From NCBI GenBank assembly GCA_901538445.1, contig LR594586.1, positions 310,001 to 374,000 on the forward strand: a DNA stretch of 64,000 bases, given 5' to 3'. The notes beneath the pieces were generated by a model that was given only the letters and a program-made list of their open reading frames with translations, did no database searches and had not been told where the DNA came from. How positions within the stretch are numbered: the stretch's first letter is position 1; the number at the start of each line of letters is the position of its first letter. The position numbers were made by a program, and so were the translations under genes. Below, one piece after another: positions 24,394 through 32,454 of the stretch. Source of the stretch: Gemmataceae bacterium (GTDB taxonomy: Bacteria; Planctomycetota; Planctomycetia; Gemmatales; Gemmataceae).

Positions 24394-26368
24394 CTTGAGG
24401 CAACGAGCACAGGCCGCCGCCGAGGTACAGGTGGTGCCACAGTTGCGTCGCGGTCACGGCGGTGAGGCCCATTTCCAGGCTCGTGCGGCCGAGCCCGCGG
24501 CCGGGCTTCGACAGTTGCTCGCGGGCCCTCGCGACGGCTGCGGCGTCGAAGTAACCGGCTCTCGCGATCGACTCGGGCGAGAGCACCTGATCGATCCAGC
24601 CGCCCTCGGGCGCTCCCCCGGGGTTCGCGCTCGACCACGTGTCCATCGGGGCGCGGAACATCTTCTTCTTGCGCCACGCCACCTCGTTCGGCAGCCACCG
24701 CTCCGCCACCATCCGCTCGACGAACTTGTCCTTCATCACCCCGCGGAGCTTCCACCGCGGGTGCAGGCCGGCCATGTAAGAGACGACGTCCTCGTCGAGG
24801 AACGCGTACCGGCCCTCGACCGAGCTGTGCATCCCGATCCGGTCGCCCTTGCTCGCGAGCAGGTGCCCGGGGAGCATGATCCGGGCCCCGAAGTACATCT
24901 GGCGGTGGAACGGGTGCCACCGGTTCAGGTCCGGCGAGAGTTCGAGGTCGTCGAGCGCCGGCCGGCCCAGGATGGTATCACGGGCGGCCCCGGCGAAGAA
25001 CCGCAATTTGTTCGTGCTCATGACGCCGTACAGGTCGGTCCACCCGTTGTGGCCGCCCATGTCGCGCTGCGTGCGGCGGTACGCCGAGTACGGGAACGAC
25101 GGCGTTCCCGACGCCGCGAGGAACACCTTCCGCAGCGCGTACCCGAGCGGGACGCCGGGGATCTTGTCGGCCCAGCCCGCGAGCTTGTTGATCTTGAACC
25201 ACGAGTACCCGCCGAGCCACTCGTCGGCCCCTTCCCCGGTCAGCACCACCTTGTACCCGTGCTGGTGGACCGACCGGGCCAGGTGCAGGAGCCCCAGGCA
25301 CGACGTGTCGATCACCGGGAACTCGGCGGCCCGGATCAGTTCCGGGTAGCCGGTGCGGAGCGTGTCGTGGCCGCAATCGACGACGACCGGGGCGCACCCG
25401 AGGTGCTTCGCGGTCTGGAGCGCCTCGGACGCCTCGTCGAGCCCCTTCGACTTCACCGACACCGTGAACGTCGGGATCGGCCGACCGAGCGCCTTGTTCG
25501 CCATCGCGACGATGAGGCTCGAATCGACGCCGCCGCTCAGGTACGACACGACCGGCACGTCGGCCCGGAGCCGCCGCTGTACGGCCTGGAACAAGACCTG
25601 CTCGAAGCCATCTACGACCTTCTTTTCGTCGGCCCCGTAGTCCTCGTGCCCGCGGTCCGGGTAAGTCACCTGCCAGTACGTCTTCTGGGTGGTCGCCTGC
25701 TCGGCGGTCGTCTCGGAGCCGAGCTTGAAGTGGAGGTAGCGGCCGGGGGCGAGGCACTTCACGCCGGCGAACACGGTCGTCGGGCCGGGCATCGCAAAGA
25801 ACGAGAAAACGTGGTTCAGCCCCTGGAAGTCGGCCTTGCGCTCGACCATGCCAGAAGCGAACAGCGCCTTCATTTCCGACGCGAACAGGAGCCACGTCGT
25901 GCCGTCGCGCTTCACGACCGTGTAGAAGAGTGGGCAGATCCCGGCGCGGTCGCGGGCGATGACGACCTCGTTCGTGCGGCTGTCCCAGATGCAGTACGCG
26001 AACTGCCCGCGGACGTGCTCGAACATCTTCTCGCGGTACTCCTCCCACAGGTGCGGGAGCAGTTCGGTGTCGGTGTGCGTGCGGAAGACGTGGCCCTTCG
26101 CTTCGAGCTGCGGCTTCTTCTCGGGGTAGTCGTATAGCTCGCCGTTGAAGACGGTCCAGACGGTGCGGTCTTCGTTCGAGATCGGTTGCTTGCCGTCGGC
26201 GAGGCCGACGATCGAGAGCCGCCTGTTGGCGAGGTGCAGACCGGGGCGTTCGAGGAAGCCGTCTTCGTCTGGACCACGGTGGTAGATGGCCTGCGCCATC
26301 GCGGGCACCACACCAACCGGCGCTTCCCGCTGGCCGCTCAGGTCGAACATCCCCGCGATTCCGCACAT
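24383..26368 (-). CDS. asnB: Glutamine-hydrolysing asparagine synthase family protein
   Basis: The 661-residue protein begins MCGIAGMF, so the catalytic Cys2 is exposed after Met removal. The class II glutamine amidotransferase domain (residues 1-210) has YHRGPDEDG and NGELYD. The synthetase domain has the pyrophosphate-loop SYLSGGVDSSLIVAMA (about residue 265) and the helices of the Asn_synthase family. It amidates aspartate or another carboxylate; homologues within gene clusters often modify other substrates. Its position upstream of a Dev-like exporter and a prenyl synthase suggests it may act on an exported lipid or peptide, which is inference. The length is slightly above typical AsnB. 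Confidence 0.92.
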   Translation of the reverse strand: MCGIAGMFDLSGQREAPVGVVPAMAQAIYHRGPDEDGFLERPGLHLANRRLSIVGLADGKQPISNEDRTVWTVFNGELYDYPEKKPQLEAKGHVFRTHTDTELLPHLWEEYREKMFEHVRGQFAYCIWDSRTNEVVIARDRAGICPLFYTVVKRDGTTWLLFASEMKALFASGMVERKADFQGLNHVFSFFAMPGPTTVFAGVKCLAPGRYLHFKLGSETTAEQATTQKTYWQVTYPDRGHEDYGADEKKVVDGFEQVLFQAVQRRLRADVPVVSYLSGGVDSSLIVAMANKALGRPIPTFTVSVKSKGLDEASEALQTAKHLGCAPVVVDCGHDTLRTGYPELIRAAEFPVIDTSCLGLLHLARSVHQHGYKVVLTGEGADEWLGGYSWFKINKLAGWADKIPGVPLGYALRKVFLAASGTPSFPYSAYRRTQRDMGGHNGWTDLYGVMSTNKLRFFAGAARDTILGRPALDDLELSPDLNRWHPFHRQMYFGARIMLPGHLLASKGDRIGMHSSVEGRYAFLDEDVVSYMAGLHPRWKLRGVMKDKFVERMVAERWLPNEVAWRKKKMFRAPMDTWSSANPGGAPEGGWIDQVLSPESIARAGYFDAAAVARAREQLSKPGRGLGRTSLEMGLTAVTATQLWHHLYLGGGLCSLPQVGQ

Positions 26369-26404
26369 TCTCGACGACCGTTGGTTATTGGTATTAGGCT
26401 GGTG

Positions 26405-26743
26405 TTAGATGTTTGCTGATTGTGGGTCGCGATGCCAAACGGAGACTGTCGGACCATCTGGTGGCAACTGCTCCACTACTTGAAACCACTCCTCAGCCAA
26501 CCCCGGCAGATGCGTACTCATCTGAGCAACCACGTCTGCGAAACCGGGTATCCCATCAGTCAGGTCCGCGTGGCCCCAGTCGAAAATCAGTTCGAGAACC
26601 GTGATCGCCGGTGTTGCCGCATCAACCTTCGAGACAGTCAGCCCACGCACTGCGGCCCACTCGTGAACGTGCAACTGACCGTTTCCGAAGTCCCAATAGA
26701 TCCCCTTGCTGTCTGAGTAAACGCGAATTAGTTCACCCGCCAT
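26405..26743 (-). CDS. Small hypothetical protein
   Basis: The 112-residue protein has no family I recognise. It starts MAGELIRVYSDSKGIYWDFG and includes an acidic, aromatic C-terminal half (EWFQVVEQLPPDGPTVSVWH). No signal peptide or membrane segment is visible. Codon use is less GC-biased than in the flanking genes, and the region around it is AT-richer, which fits acquired DNA. It lies between the SDR and asparagine synthase genes, same strand, with an 18-base gap to the SDR stop. Confidence 0.6.
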   Translation of the reverse strand: MAGELIRVYSDSKGIYWDFGNGQLHVHEWAAVRGLTVSKVDAATPAITVLELIFDWGHADLTDGIPGFADVVAQMSTHLPGLAEEWFQVVEQLPPDGPTVSVWHRDPQSANI

Positions 26744-26761
26744 CGCATCCCCTAAACGCCG

Positions 26762-27595
26762 TCAAGTGCTGTGTCGCCTCGCGTAGTTCCACACCTTGCG
26801 CTGCATGAAGAACCGCACGCCGCGGGGGAACATCCGGCGGCCGAACCACACCCACCACGACGCGGTGCCGCACGCCTTCTCGGCCCGGTTCGTTTCCAGA
26901 CTGCGGACTACGGAAGCGGCTACTTCCTCGGGCGGTTGCGCGCCGTCGAAGTCGAGGTAGATCTTCCCATCGTTCCGCACCATGTGCCGGTTCAGATCGT
27001 CGCTGCGGACCACCCCCGGCAGCACGAGTAGCACGTCGATACCGTAGCGGGCAAACTCGCCGCGGAGCGCCTCCGTCAGCCCGACGAAGGCGTGCTTGCT
27101 CGCGCAGTGCTCGGACATCGACGGGATGCCCCACCGGCCGCAGATGCTCGCGACGTTCACGATCGCCGGCCGCCACCCGTTTTCGCCCGCCAGCCCGCTC
27201 TTCAAGAGGTGCGGGTGGCACGCGCGGATCATCTCGGCCTGGGCGAAGAAGTTCACCTCCATCGACCGCCGCACGACCGCTTCCGTCGAGGTCGAGAACT
27301 CGCCGAAGCTGCCGACGCCGGCGCAGTTCACCAGCACGTCGAGAGCACCGAACCTCCCGACCACGTCTGCGACGAGCTTCTCGCGGTCCGCGGGGCTCGT
27401 CAGGTCGGCCGGGAATCCCTCGGCCTCGGCCCCGTTCGCTCGGCACTGGCCGACGATCTTCGCCAGCTCATCGACCGAGCGCGACGTGAGGGCGAGTCTT
27501 GCGCCGCGCTTGGCGAGCCGCTCGGCGGTGCGCCGGCCGATGCCCCGCGAGGCCCCGGTGACCAGCACAACCCGACCACGCAGTTCGCGACGCAT
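26762..27595 (-). CDS. Short-chain dehydrogenase/reductase with His in place of the catalytic Tyr
   Basis: This protein of about 277 residues has the classical SDR cofactor motif VTGASRGIGRR (near residue 12), the NCAGVG structural motif and the catalytic Ser in IVNVASICGRWG. The usual YxxxK reads HCASK, so histidine takes the tyrosine position (residue 166 counting from the upstream GTG at 27604). The lysine and serine are kept. Activity may be altered or lost. The C-terminus carries an extra basic/aromatic tail (WWVWFGRRMFPRGVRFFMQR), suggesting membrane association. The start at ATG 27595 suits the AAAGG site; 27601 and GTG 27604 are also in frame. Confidence 0.88.
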   Translation of the reverse strand: MRRELRGRVVLVTGASRGIGRRTAERLAKRGARLALTSRSVDELAKIVGQCRANGAEAEGFPADLTSPADREKLVADVVGRFGALDVLVNCAGVGSFGEFSTSTEAVVRRSMEVNFFAQAEMIRACHPHLLKSGLAGENGWRPAIVNVASICGRWGIPSMSEHCASKHAFVGLTEALRGEFARYGIDVLLVLPGVVRSDDLNRHMVRNDGKIYLDFDGAQPPEEVAASVVRSLETNRAEKACGTASWWVWFGRRMFPRGVRFFMQRKVWNYARRHST

Positions 27596-27808
27596 CACCA
27601 TCACCTTTCATCGGTCCGGGGGCGACCGCGGAACCACCCCGCCGGGGAATTTTATGCCCGGGGGTCCGCTTTACCAGCATCGACCCCGTTGCAATCGGTC
27701 GTAATTTCTTGCGGGATAGGAGAATCGGCACTCTTTCGCCGCCCCCGCAACGGTTCCTATAACACCCCCGTGCGGGCGACGCGCCTGCGCCTCACAGCAG
27801 GAGTCGAA

Positions 27809-28435
27809 ATGGGTTACGACTACGTCATCGGGGCGGCCCTCGGGGCCGCGGTCGCGGTGTTCCTGTTCGGGTTCGCGATCGTCGTGCGGTCCGGGAACCT
27901 GGCCGGGGCGTTCGAGGGCATGGCCATCGCCGGCCGTGCCCGGCGCGACGCCGCGTTCAAGGCGAAGCTCGACGCCATCATGGCCGGCGGCGACGTGAAG
28001 CCGACCGCACCCGTCGCGCCGCCCAAGCCGACGGCCCCGCCGCCCCCGCCGAAACCGAGCGGCGCGCCCCTGCGCATGCTCGCCCTTCTCCAGGCCGAGG
28101 CCCGGCTGCTCGACTTCCTCATGGAAGACATCAGTGGCGCGCAGGACGCCCAGATCGGCCAGGCCGTCCGCGAGATCCACAAGAAGGCGCAGGGCGCGAT
28201 CAAGCGGCACGCGGTCATCGAGCCGGTGCTCCCCGGCGACGAGGGCGACACCACGACCGTGCCGAAGGGGTTCGACCCGAGCGCGATCCGCGTCGTCGGA
28301 AACGTGGCCGGGAGCCCGCCGTTCACCGGCGCGATCAACCACCCGGGCTGGCGCGTGAAGGAGTTGAAGCTCGCCCCGCCGCCCGAAGGTGCCGACGAGT
28401 TCGTGCTGCAACCGGCCGAGGTGCAGATCGGTTAA
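27809..28435 (+). CDS. DUF2760 family membrane-anchored protein
   Basis: The 208-residue protein has one N-terminal transmembrane helix (YVIGAALGAAVAVFLFGFAI). A proline-rich linker (about residues 70-88) precedes the DUF2760 core with LALLQAEARLLDFLMEDIS, DAQIGQAVREIHKKA and IEPVLPGDEG. It ends in a beta-rich part (FTGAINHPGWRVKELKL). The family is widespread and uncharacterised; in other bacteria it is often near chaperone genes, but none are seen here. The ATG is preceded by CAGCAGGAG. The gene ends before a strong bidirectional hairpin. Confidence 0.88.
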   Translation: MGYDYVIGAALGAAVAVFLFGFAIVVRSGNLAGAFEGMAIAGRARRDAAFKAKLDAIMAGGDVKPTAPVAPPKPTAPPPPPKPSGAPLRMLALLQAEARLLDFLMEDISGAQDAQIGQAVREIHKKAQGAIKRHAVIEPVLPGDEGDTTTVPKGFDPSAIRVVGNVAGSPPFTGAINHPGWRVKELKLAPPPEGADEFVLQPAEVQIG

Positions 28436-28523
28436 CGCTAGCCTCAGGCACCAGAGGACAGAACCTCAAAAGTCAGCACAGCAGAAATCCGACGCCCCGT
28501 TGCTCTGGTCTGTCCTCTGGTCC

Positions 28524-28569
28524 GAAACGAAGCGACCCCCAACAACCGTTGGGGGTCGCTTCGTTTCGC
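28524..28569. terminator. Bidirectional terminator hairpin, 21-bp perfect arms
   Basis: Arms 28524-28544 and 28549-28569 are exactly complementary around the loop AACC. The hairpin lies between the convergent DUF2760 and ArsR genes. Both stems end in AAACG/CGTTT, giving a short T-containing tail on either strand. Confidence 0.8.
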
Positions 28570-28580
28570 ATTACGAGAAC

Positions 28581-28889
28581 TCAAACGAGCGGAATCGTGG
28601 TCCGCACGCCGAGCGGGTGCGTGAGTTCGAGTTCGGTCGCGGTCGCGCTGGCCCCGAGGAGGCTGTACCGCATGAACCGGCCGTCGCGGTCGCACTTCAC
28701 CAGGCCGGCGGCCCGCATCACCCCGAGGTGGTGCGAGACGTTCACCACCTCCGACTTGCAGGCCTTCGCCAGTTCCGTGACGGTCTTCTCCCCGATCGCG
28801 AGGGTGCGGATAATGGTCAGGCGGGTCGGCTCGCCGATCGCTGCGAGCCAATCGGACTCGGACCGGAGTTCTTCGACGGATCGTTTCAT
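28581..28889 (-). CDS. ArsR-family winged-helix transcription regulator
   Basis: The 102-residue protein is a dimeric DNA-binding repressor of the ArsR/SmtB type. The winged helix is visible as EPTRLTIIRTLAIGEKTV, then ELAKACKSEVVNVSHHLGVM (recognition helix), then GLVKCDRDGRFMRYSL (wing). Only one cysteine (ACKSE) is in the recognition region, and no obvious metal-binding CxC motif exists, so the inducer is unclear. It lies downstream of the DUF1501 gene on the same strand, 180 bases away, and is probably transcribed from its own promoter. The start is fixed at ATG 28889. Confidence 0.92.
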   Translation of the reverse strand: MKRSVEELRSESDWLAAIGEPTRLTIIRTLAIGEKTVTELAKACKSEVVNVSHHLGVMRAAGLVKCDRDGRFMRYSLLGASATATELELTHPLGVRTTIPLV

Positions 28890-29068
28890 GGGTCGCGTGG
28901 AGTGGAGGGGTTGGGGCGGTGGGCGTAAGTCCAACACTTCTATCTTAGCACGCCGAACAATGCTGGGCAGAATAATCGAGTAGAACTTGCGGACGTCGGG
29001 AAAAGCCCCGACGTGCGACGACCCGGGGGGTGCCCCGGGTCGGTTCGTGGACCGCACTCGCCCTTCCG

Positions 29069-30421
29069 TCACTCGCTCCGGCCGTCGAACAGTGGGGTGA
29101 TGACGCGCCCGCGGTTGAGCTGCACCGGGCGGTTCAGCCGGTCGCGGACCTCGGCCGTCGGGTCCACGCCCAGCACCGAGTACACCGTCGCGCCCATGTC
29201 GTCCGGCGAGTACGGCGTCGTAACCGGGTAGCCGCCCGACTTGTCGCTGCGGCCGATCACCTGCCCCGGTCGGACCCCGGCCCCGGCGAACAGCCCGCAG
29301 AAGCACGCGGCCCAGTGGTCGCGGCCGGCGTTCTTGTTGTCCACCTTCGGCGTGCGGCCGAACTCGCCGAGCACCATCACGAGCGTGTCGTCGAGCATCC
29401 CGCGGTCGCCGAGGTCGTCGATGAGCGCCGCCACGCCGCGGTCGGTGGGCGGGAGCAGTTCGTCCTTCATCCGCTTGAAGTTGTTCCCGTGCGTGTCCCA
29501 GTTCTGCACGCGGCCCATGTTCGCCTGCACCACCGGCACGCCGGCCTCGACGAGCCGGCGGGCCAAGAGGATCGACTGGCCGAAGGCGTGCCGGCCGTAC
29601 TTGTCGCGGACCGCCGCGGGCTCGCGGTCGATCTCGAACGCCCGTGCGACCGCCCCCGAGGTCAGCACCGAGACGGCCTGGTGCTGCTGGTCGCTGAGCT
29701 TCTTCGTCTCGGCGCTCTCGGAGAGCCAGCGCTGCTGGGCGTTGACCGCGTCGAGGAGCGCGACGCGGTCCTTGAGTTGGTCGACGTCCATGCCCGCGGC
29801 CGGGCGGAGGTTGTCGATGCGGAAGTCGGGCTTGTTCGGGTCGCTGGTCACCTGCATCGGGTCGTGCTTCGGCCCGAGGAACCCCGCGTACTGCCCCGGC
29901 CACAGGAGCGGCCCCTCCTGGAGGTACGTCGGCAGGTTGACGCCGCCCGGCGTGCCCTCGGGCGGCTTGTGGAAGTAGCTCCGGCCGGCGGCGTAGTTCG
30001 GGAAGTCGTCGCGGCTGGCGACCTTGTCGAAGAACGCGCCGGGCTGCTGGTGCCCGGTGAGGACGTGGTGCGTGGCAACGAGGTGGTTGTTCTCGCGGTG
30101 CGCCAGTGACCGCACGACGGCGAACTTGTCGCTGCGGGCCGCGAGCTTCGGCATCGCCTCACACGCGAGCAACCCCGGGGTCTTGGTCTGGATCGCGCCG
30201 AGTTCGCCGCGGATCTCGGCCGGCGCGTCGGGTTTCGGATCCCACGTTTCCAGGTGGCTCGCCGCGCCCGTCAGGAACACGATGATGAGCGACTTCGGCT
30301 TCTTACGCGGCGCTGCGGCAGTGGCGGCGTTCGCGAGCCCGAGCCCGAGCAGCCCGGAGTAGCCGACCTGGAGCAACTCGCGGCGGGTGACGCCGATCGT
30401 GTGCCGGTGTGGAGCGGTCAT
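29069..30421 (-). CDS. DUF1501 (sulfatase-like) exported protein
   Basis: The 450-residue protein is of the DUF1501 family, abundant in planctomycetes and structurally related to alkaline phosphatase/sulfatase folds. It starts with a twin-arginine-like signal (GVTRRELLQVGYSGLLGLGL). Conserved blocks include KSLIIVFLTGAASHLETWDP, SLAHRENNHLVATHHVLTGH, NMGRVQNWDTHGNNF and MVLGEFGRTPKVDNKNAGRD. The RR motif fits Tat export, and a tatC gene is in this window. The enzymatic role is not established. It is downstream of the DUF1559 gene on the same strand, 155 bases apart with a hairpin between. Confidence 0.93.
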   Translation of the reverse strand: MTAPHRHTIGVTRRELLQVGYSGLLGLGLANAATAAAPRKKPKSLIIVFLTGAASHLETWDPKPDAPAEIRGELGAIQTKTPGLLACEAMPKLAARSDKFAVVRSLAHRENNHLVATHHVLTGHQQPGAFFDKVASRDDFPNYAAGRSYFHKPPEGTPGGVNLPTYLQEGPLLWPGQYAGFLGPKHDPMQVTSDPNKPDFRIDNLRPAAGMDVDQLKDRVALLDAVNAQQRWLSESAETKKLSDQQHQAVSVLTSGAVARAFEIDREPAAVRDKYGRHAFGQSILLARRLVEAGVPVVQANMGRVQNWDTHGNNFKRMKDELLPPTDRGVAALIDDLGDRGMLDDTLVMVLGEFGRTPKVDNKNAGRDHWAACFCGLFAGAGVRPGQVIGRSDKSGGYPVTTPYSPDDMGATVYSVLGVDPTAEVRDRLNRPVQLNRGRVITPLFDGRSE

Positions 30422-30520
30422 GGCAGCATGGTCCTCGGAACGAGGAGTGGCGGGGGAAGCCTGGCGGGTACTGACATTAGAGCCGGGAACCGCGACACGG
30501 GCAACGGGAAACGCAACGAA

Positions 30521-30550
30521 ACGGGCCACGGGGTTGCCCCCGTGGCCCGT
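30521..30550 (-). terminator. Hairpin after the DUF1559 gene
   Basis: ACGGGCCACGGGG (30521-30533) pairs with CCCCGTGGCCCGT (30538-30550) around TTGC. It lies 26 bases beyond the DUF1559 stop. Confidence 0.6.
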
Positions 30551-30576
30551 GTGCGTTCGCGTTGTGCGGAATGAGG

Positions 30577-31560
30577 TCACTCGGCCGAGAGGGTCTCGCC
30601 GCCGTTGCGGGTGACGACCGAGATCAGCGCCCGGATGTCGGTGTTCTGGCGGAGGAACCGCACCGACCCGTCGCAGAACAGGGCGTTCACGCCGCCCGTG
30701 TGGAACCCGTAGATGTGGCCCGTGCCGTCGGTGTTGTAGTACGGGTGCGGGTACGTGGCCCCGAGGTCCTCGCCGTTGGTCACGTTGATCGCACTGGTGC
30801 CCGGGAAGGTCGTGCCGCTCGCGTCCGACCCGCGGAGGATGAACAGCTCCGAGGCCGGGCGGCACCACCCGCCGCCGTTGATCCGCGACGACGCGGACGC
30901 CGTCACCACGAGCTTCCCGTTGCGGTAGATGTTCGGGCGGCCGGCCGACTCGGTCAGGTGCAGGGTGTTCGACAGCCCGTCCGTGAACGCGTTGAAGTTC
31001 AGCTTGGTCGTCTTCGAGATCGCCCCGTTGCTCGCGTTCCCGGACCCGGGCATCGCCGGGGAGACCAGGCTGGTGAGGGCCGGGTCCACGCCGTAGAAGC
31101 CCGAGTAGTCACCGTTGGCCACGATCGGCGACCAGGGCGTGGCAGTGTCCGGCGCACCGTCGATGATCGTCCCGTTCGGGGCCGACGGGCACTCGAACCC
31201 CTTCAGCCGGGTTCCAAACACGGTCGGCTGGGCGTGCCAGTTCGTGGTGAGGCTCACCTGGGAGAACAGCGGCCCCTGCTCCATGTACGGGAGCAGGTAC
31301 GTGGCCCAGCGGACCCGGACGGTGCTCGTGGCGTCCGGGCGGATGTTGCTCGGCAGGCCGCCGTTCGGGTCATGGTAGTTGTGCAGCGCGAGCCCGAGTT
31401 GCTTGAGGTTGTTCTGGCACTGGGCGCGGGCCGCGGCCTCGCGGACCTTCTGCACGGCCGGCAGCAGGAGCCCGATCAGGACCGCGATGATCGCGATCAC
31501 GACGAGCAGTTCGATCAGCGTGAACCCGCGGCGGGTGCGGGCGAGGAGAAACCGGGTCAT
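30577..31560 (-). CDS. DUF1559 protein with type IV pilin-like N-terminal methylation motif
   Basis: This 327-residue secreted protein begins with RRGFTLIELLVVIAIIAVL, the prepilin cleavage/methylation site and hydrophobic helix. It continues with the DUF1559 pattern LLPAVQKVREAAARAQCQNN, LGLALHNYHD and the C-terminal HxGG segment FHTGGVNALFCDGSVRFL. Such major-pseudopilin-like proteins occur in dozens of copies per planctomycete genome and are probably surface or fibre components processed by a prepilin peptidase. The gene lies 50 bases after the small lipoprotein gene (same strand), a pairing common in these genomes. Confidence 0.96.
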   Translation of the reverse strand: MTRFLLARTRRGFTLIELLVVIAIIAVLIGLLLPAVQKVREAAARAQCQNNLKQLGLALHNYHDPNGGLPSNIRPDATSTVRVRWATYLLPYMEQGPLFSQVSLTTNWHAQPTVFGTRLKGFECPSAPNGTIIDGAPDTATPWSPIVANGDYSGFYGVDPALTSLVSPAMPGSGNASNGAISKTTKLNFNAFTDGLSNTLHLTESAGRPNIYRNGKLVVTASASSRINGGGWCRPASELFILRGSDASGTTFPGTSAINVTNGEDLGATYPHPYYNTDGTGHIYGFHTGGVNALFCDGSVRFLRQNTDIRALISVVTRNGGETLSAE

Positions 31561-31610
31561 TACTTGGGCTCCGTGTATCGGGTGTGTTTGGGGTGGGGGG
31601 TCGGGGACGG

Positions 31611-32051
31611 TCACTTCAACTCGATCGTCGCGAGGTCGGTCGGTGCGGTCTGCACCTGGGCCTTCAGGCCCGACGTTTCCGGCTTGCCGAACTTGGCGGC
31701 GAGAAAGTTCACGGGGGGGCCGTCCGGGTCGCCCCGCTTCACCGGCGAGAGCCACCACTCCACGGTCACGGCGTAGTCGCCGGCCGCCGCGCCGTCGCCG
31801 GCGGACACGCTGGTGAGCTTGAACGTGCCGTCCGGGCCGACCGTCGCTCGCGGCTTGACCGTGTCCGGGGCCGCGCCGACCGGGTGGAACACCACCGTCG
31901 CGTGCTCGGCCGGCTTCCCGTTGATGAGCACCTTGCCGGTCACCGGGTACAGCGGCGTTTCTTTCTTGCCGCAGCCCGCGGCAACGGTGGCCAGGGTCGC
32001 GGTGAGGAGCGCGAGCCCGAGCCGAGTTCGGAGAGATCCTGTGAGGGTCAT
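31611..32051 (-). CDS. Small lipoprotein with carboxypeptidase-regulatory-like beta domain
   Basis: The 146-residue protein has a lipoprotein signal (LALLTATLATVAAGC, lipobox VAAGC or AAGC). The beta-sandwich-like sequence YPVTGKVLINGKPAEHATVV ... RATVGPDGTFKLTSVSAGDG ... GDYAVTVEWW is the usual layout of planctomycete carboxypeptidase-regulatory-like/transthyretin-like proteins. It is probably anchored on the outer side of a membrane. It sits directly upstream of DUF1559 in the same transcription direction, and a 49-codon gene precedes it. Confidence 0.85.
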   Translation of the reverse strand: MTLTGSLRTRLGLALLTATLATVAAGCGKKETPLYPVTGKVLINGKPAEHATVVFHPVGAAPDTVKPRATVGPDGTFKLTSVSAGDGAAAGDYAVTVEWWLSPVKRGDPDGPPVNFLAAKFGKPETSGLKAQVQTAPTDLATIELK

Positions 32052-32128
32052 GGGCCTATTGGGGTTTGGTGTGTGCGAGGGTCGGCGTCTGATCGAACAT
32101 CCACCAGGGGCGGGGCACGTCGGCGGGG

Positions 32129-32278
32129 TCACGCGCCTTGACAAAGACACCCCTGCGGGACCGCTCGCGGCCCCTCGACGAGCATCGACTCGTCGTCCGG
32201 CGAAGCGATCACCCCGTACTCGGCACCAGGCACGCGCCCGGCCAGGAGCTGGAAGTAGCGATCAAACAAGCCACTCAT
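32129..32278 (-). CDS. Small 49-residue protein with strong ribosome binding site
   Basis: The frame from ATG 32278 reads MSGLFDRYFQLLAGRVPGAE, then YGVIASPDDESMLVEGPRA, and ends PQGCLCQGA with TGA at 32129. An almost ideal Shine-Dalgarno GGAGGTGA stands seven bases before the ATG, which is unusual in this window and is the main support. A C-x-C pair near the end could bind metal. I recognise no family. It is 77 bases upstream of the lipoprotein gene on the same strand and could be the first gene of that transcript. Confidence 0.5.
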   Translation of the reverse strand: MSGLFDRYFQLLAGRVPGAEYGVIASPDDESMLVEGPRAVPQGCLCQGA

Positions 32279-32295
32279 TGCCGTCACCTCCGATG

Positions 32296-32356
32296 CACGA
32301 CTAACATCATCGTTGAAGTCGTGTTGAAGAGGATATCGGCAGTTTCACGACTTTGC
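32296..32356 (-). promoter_or_regulatory. Promoter-like sequence and inverted repeat before the 49-codon gene
   Basis: On the minus strand TTGCAA and TATCCT are 17 bases apart (four of six consensus matches each). Downstream of them, CACGACT (32317-32323 complement) and AGTCGTG (32296-32302 complement) form an inverted repeat between the possible -10 and the ribosome site. A third AGTCGTG copy overlaps the start of the spacer. This could be an operator or leader hairpin. Confidence 0.4.
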
Positions 32357-32403
32357 AAGTAGAGAAACTCGTGTTTACCACAGACTTGTCGCAAAATGAA
32401 ATC

Positions 32404-32428
32404 AGCACGCTGCTTATGGCAGCGTGCT
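32404..32428 (-). terminator. Terminator after the CysA-like gene
   Basis: AGCACGCTGC and GCAGCGTGCT pair over 10 bases around a 5-base loop. On the minus strand GATTTCATTTTGC follows, giving a T-rich tail 27-50 bases past the stop. Confidence 0.7.
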
Positions 32429-32454
32429 TATGTGTTATCGCAGGAATTCTGCGG

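Larger units (their letters stand above)
32052..32454. other. Intergenic region with a small gene, promoter, inverted repeat and terminator
   Basis: The region of about 400 bases is AT-richer towards 32454. It holds the 49-codon minus-strand gene (32129-32278), its ribosome site, an inverted repeat (32296-32323), a promoter-like pair near 32327-32356, and a hairpin at 32404-32428 that probably ends the CysA-like gene transcript. No other gene was found. Confidence 0.6.

Noticed and set aside
24287-26137. 616-codon plus-strand frame opposite asnB
   Set aside because: Residue composition is repeat-like (Arg/Val/Ala/Glu), and the minus strand encodes a full asparagine synthase.
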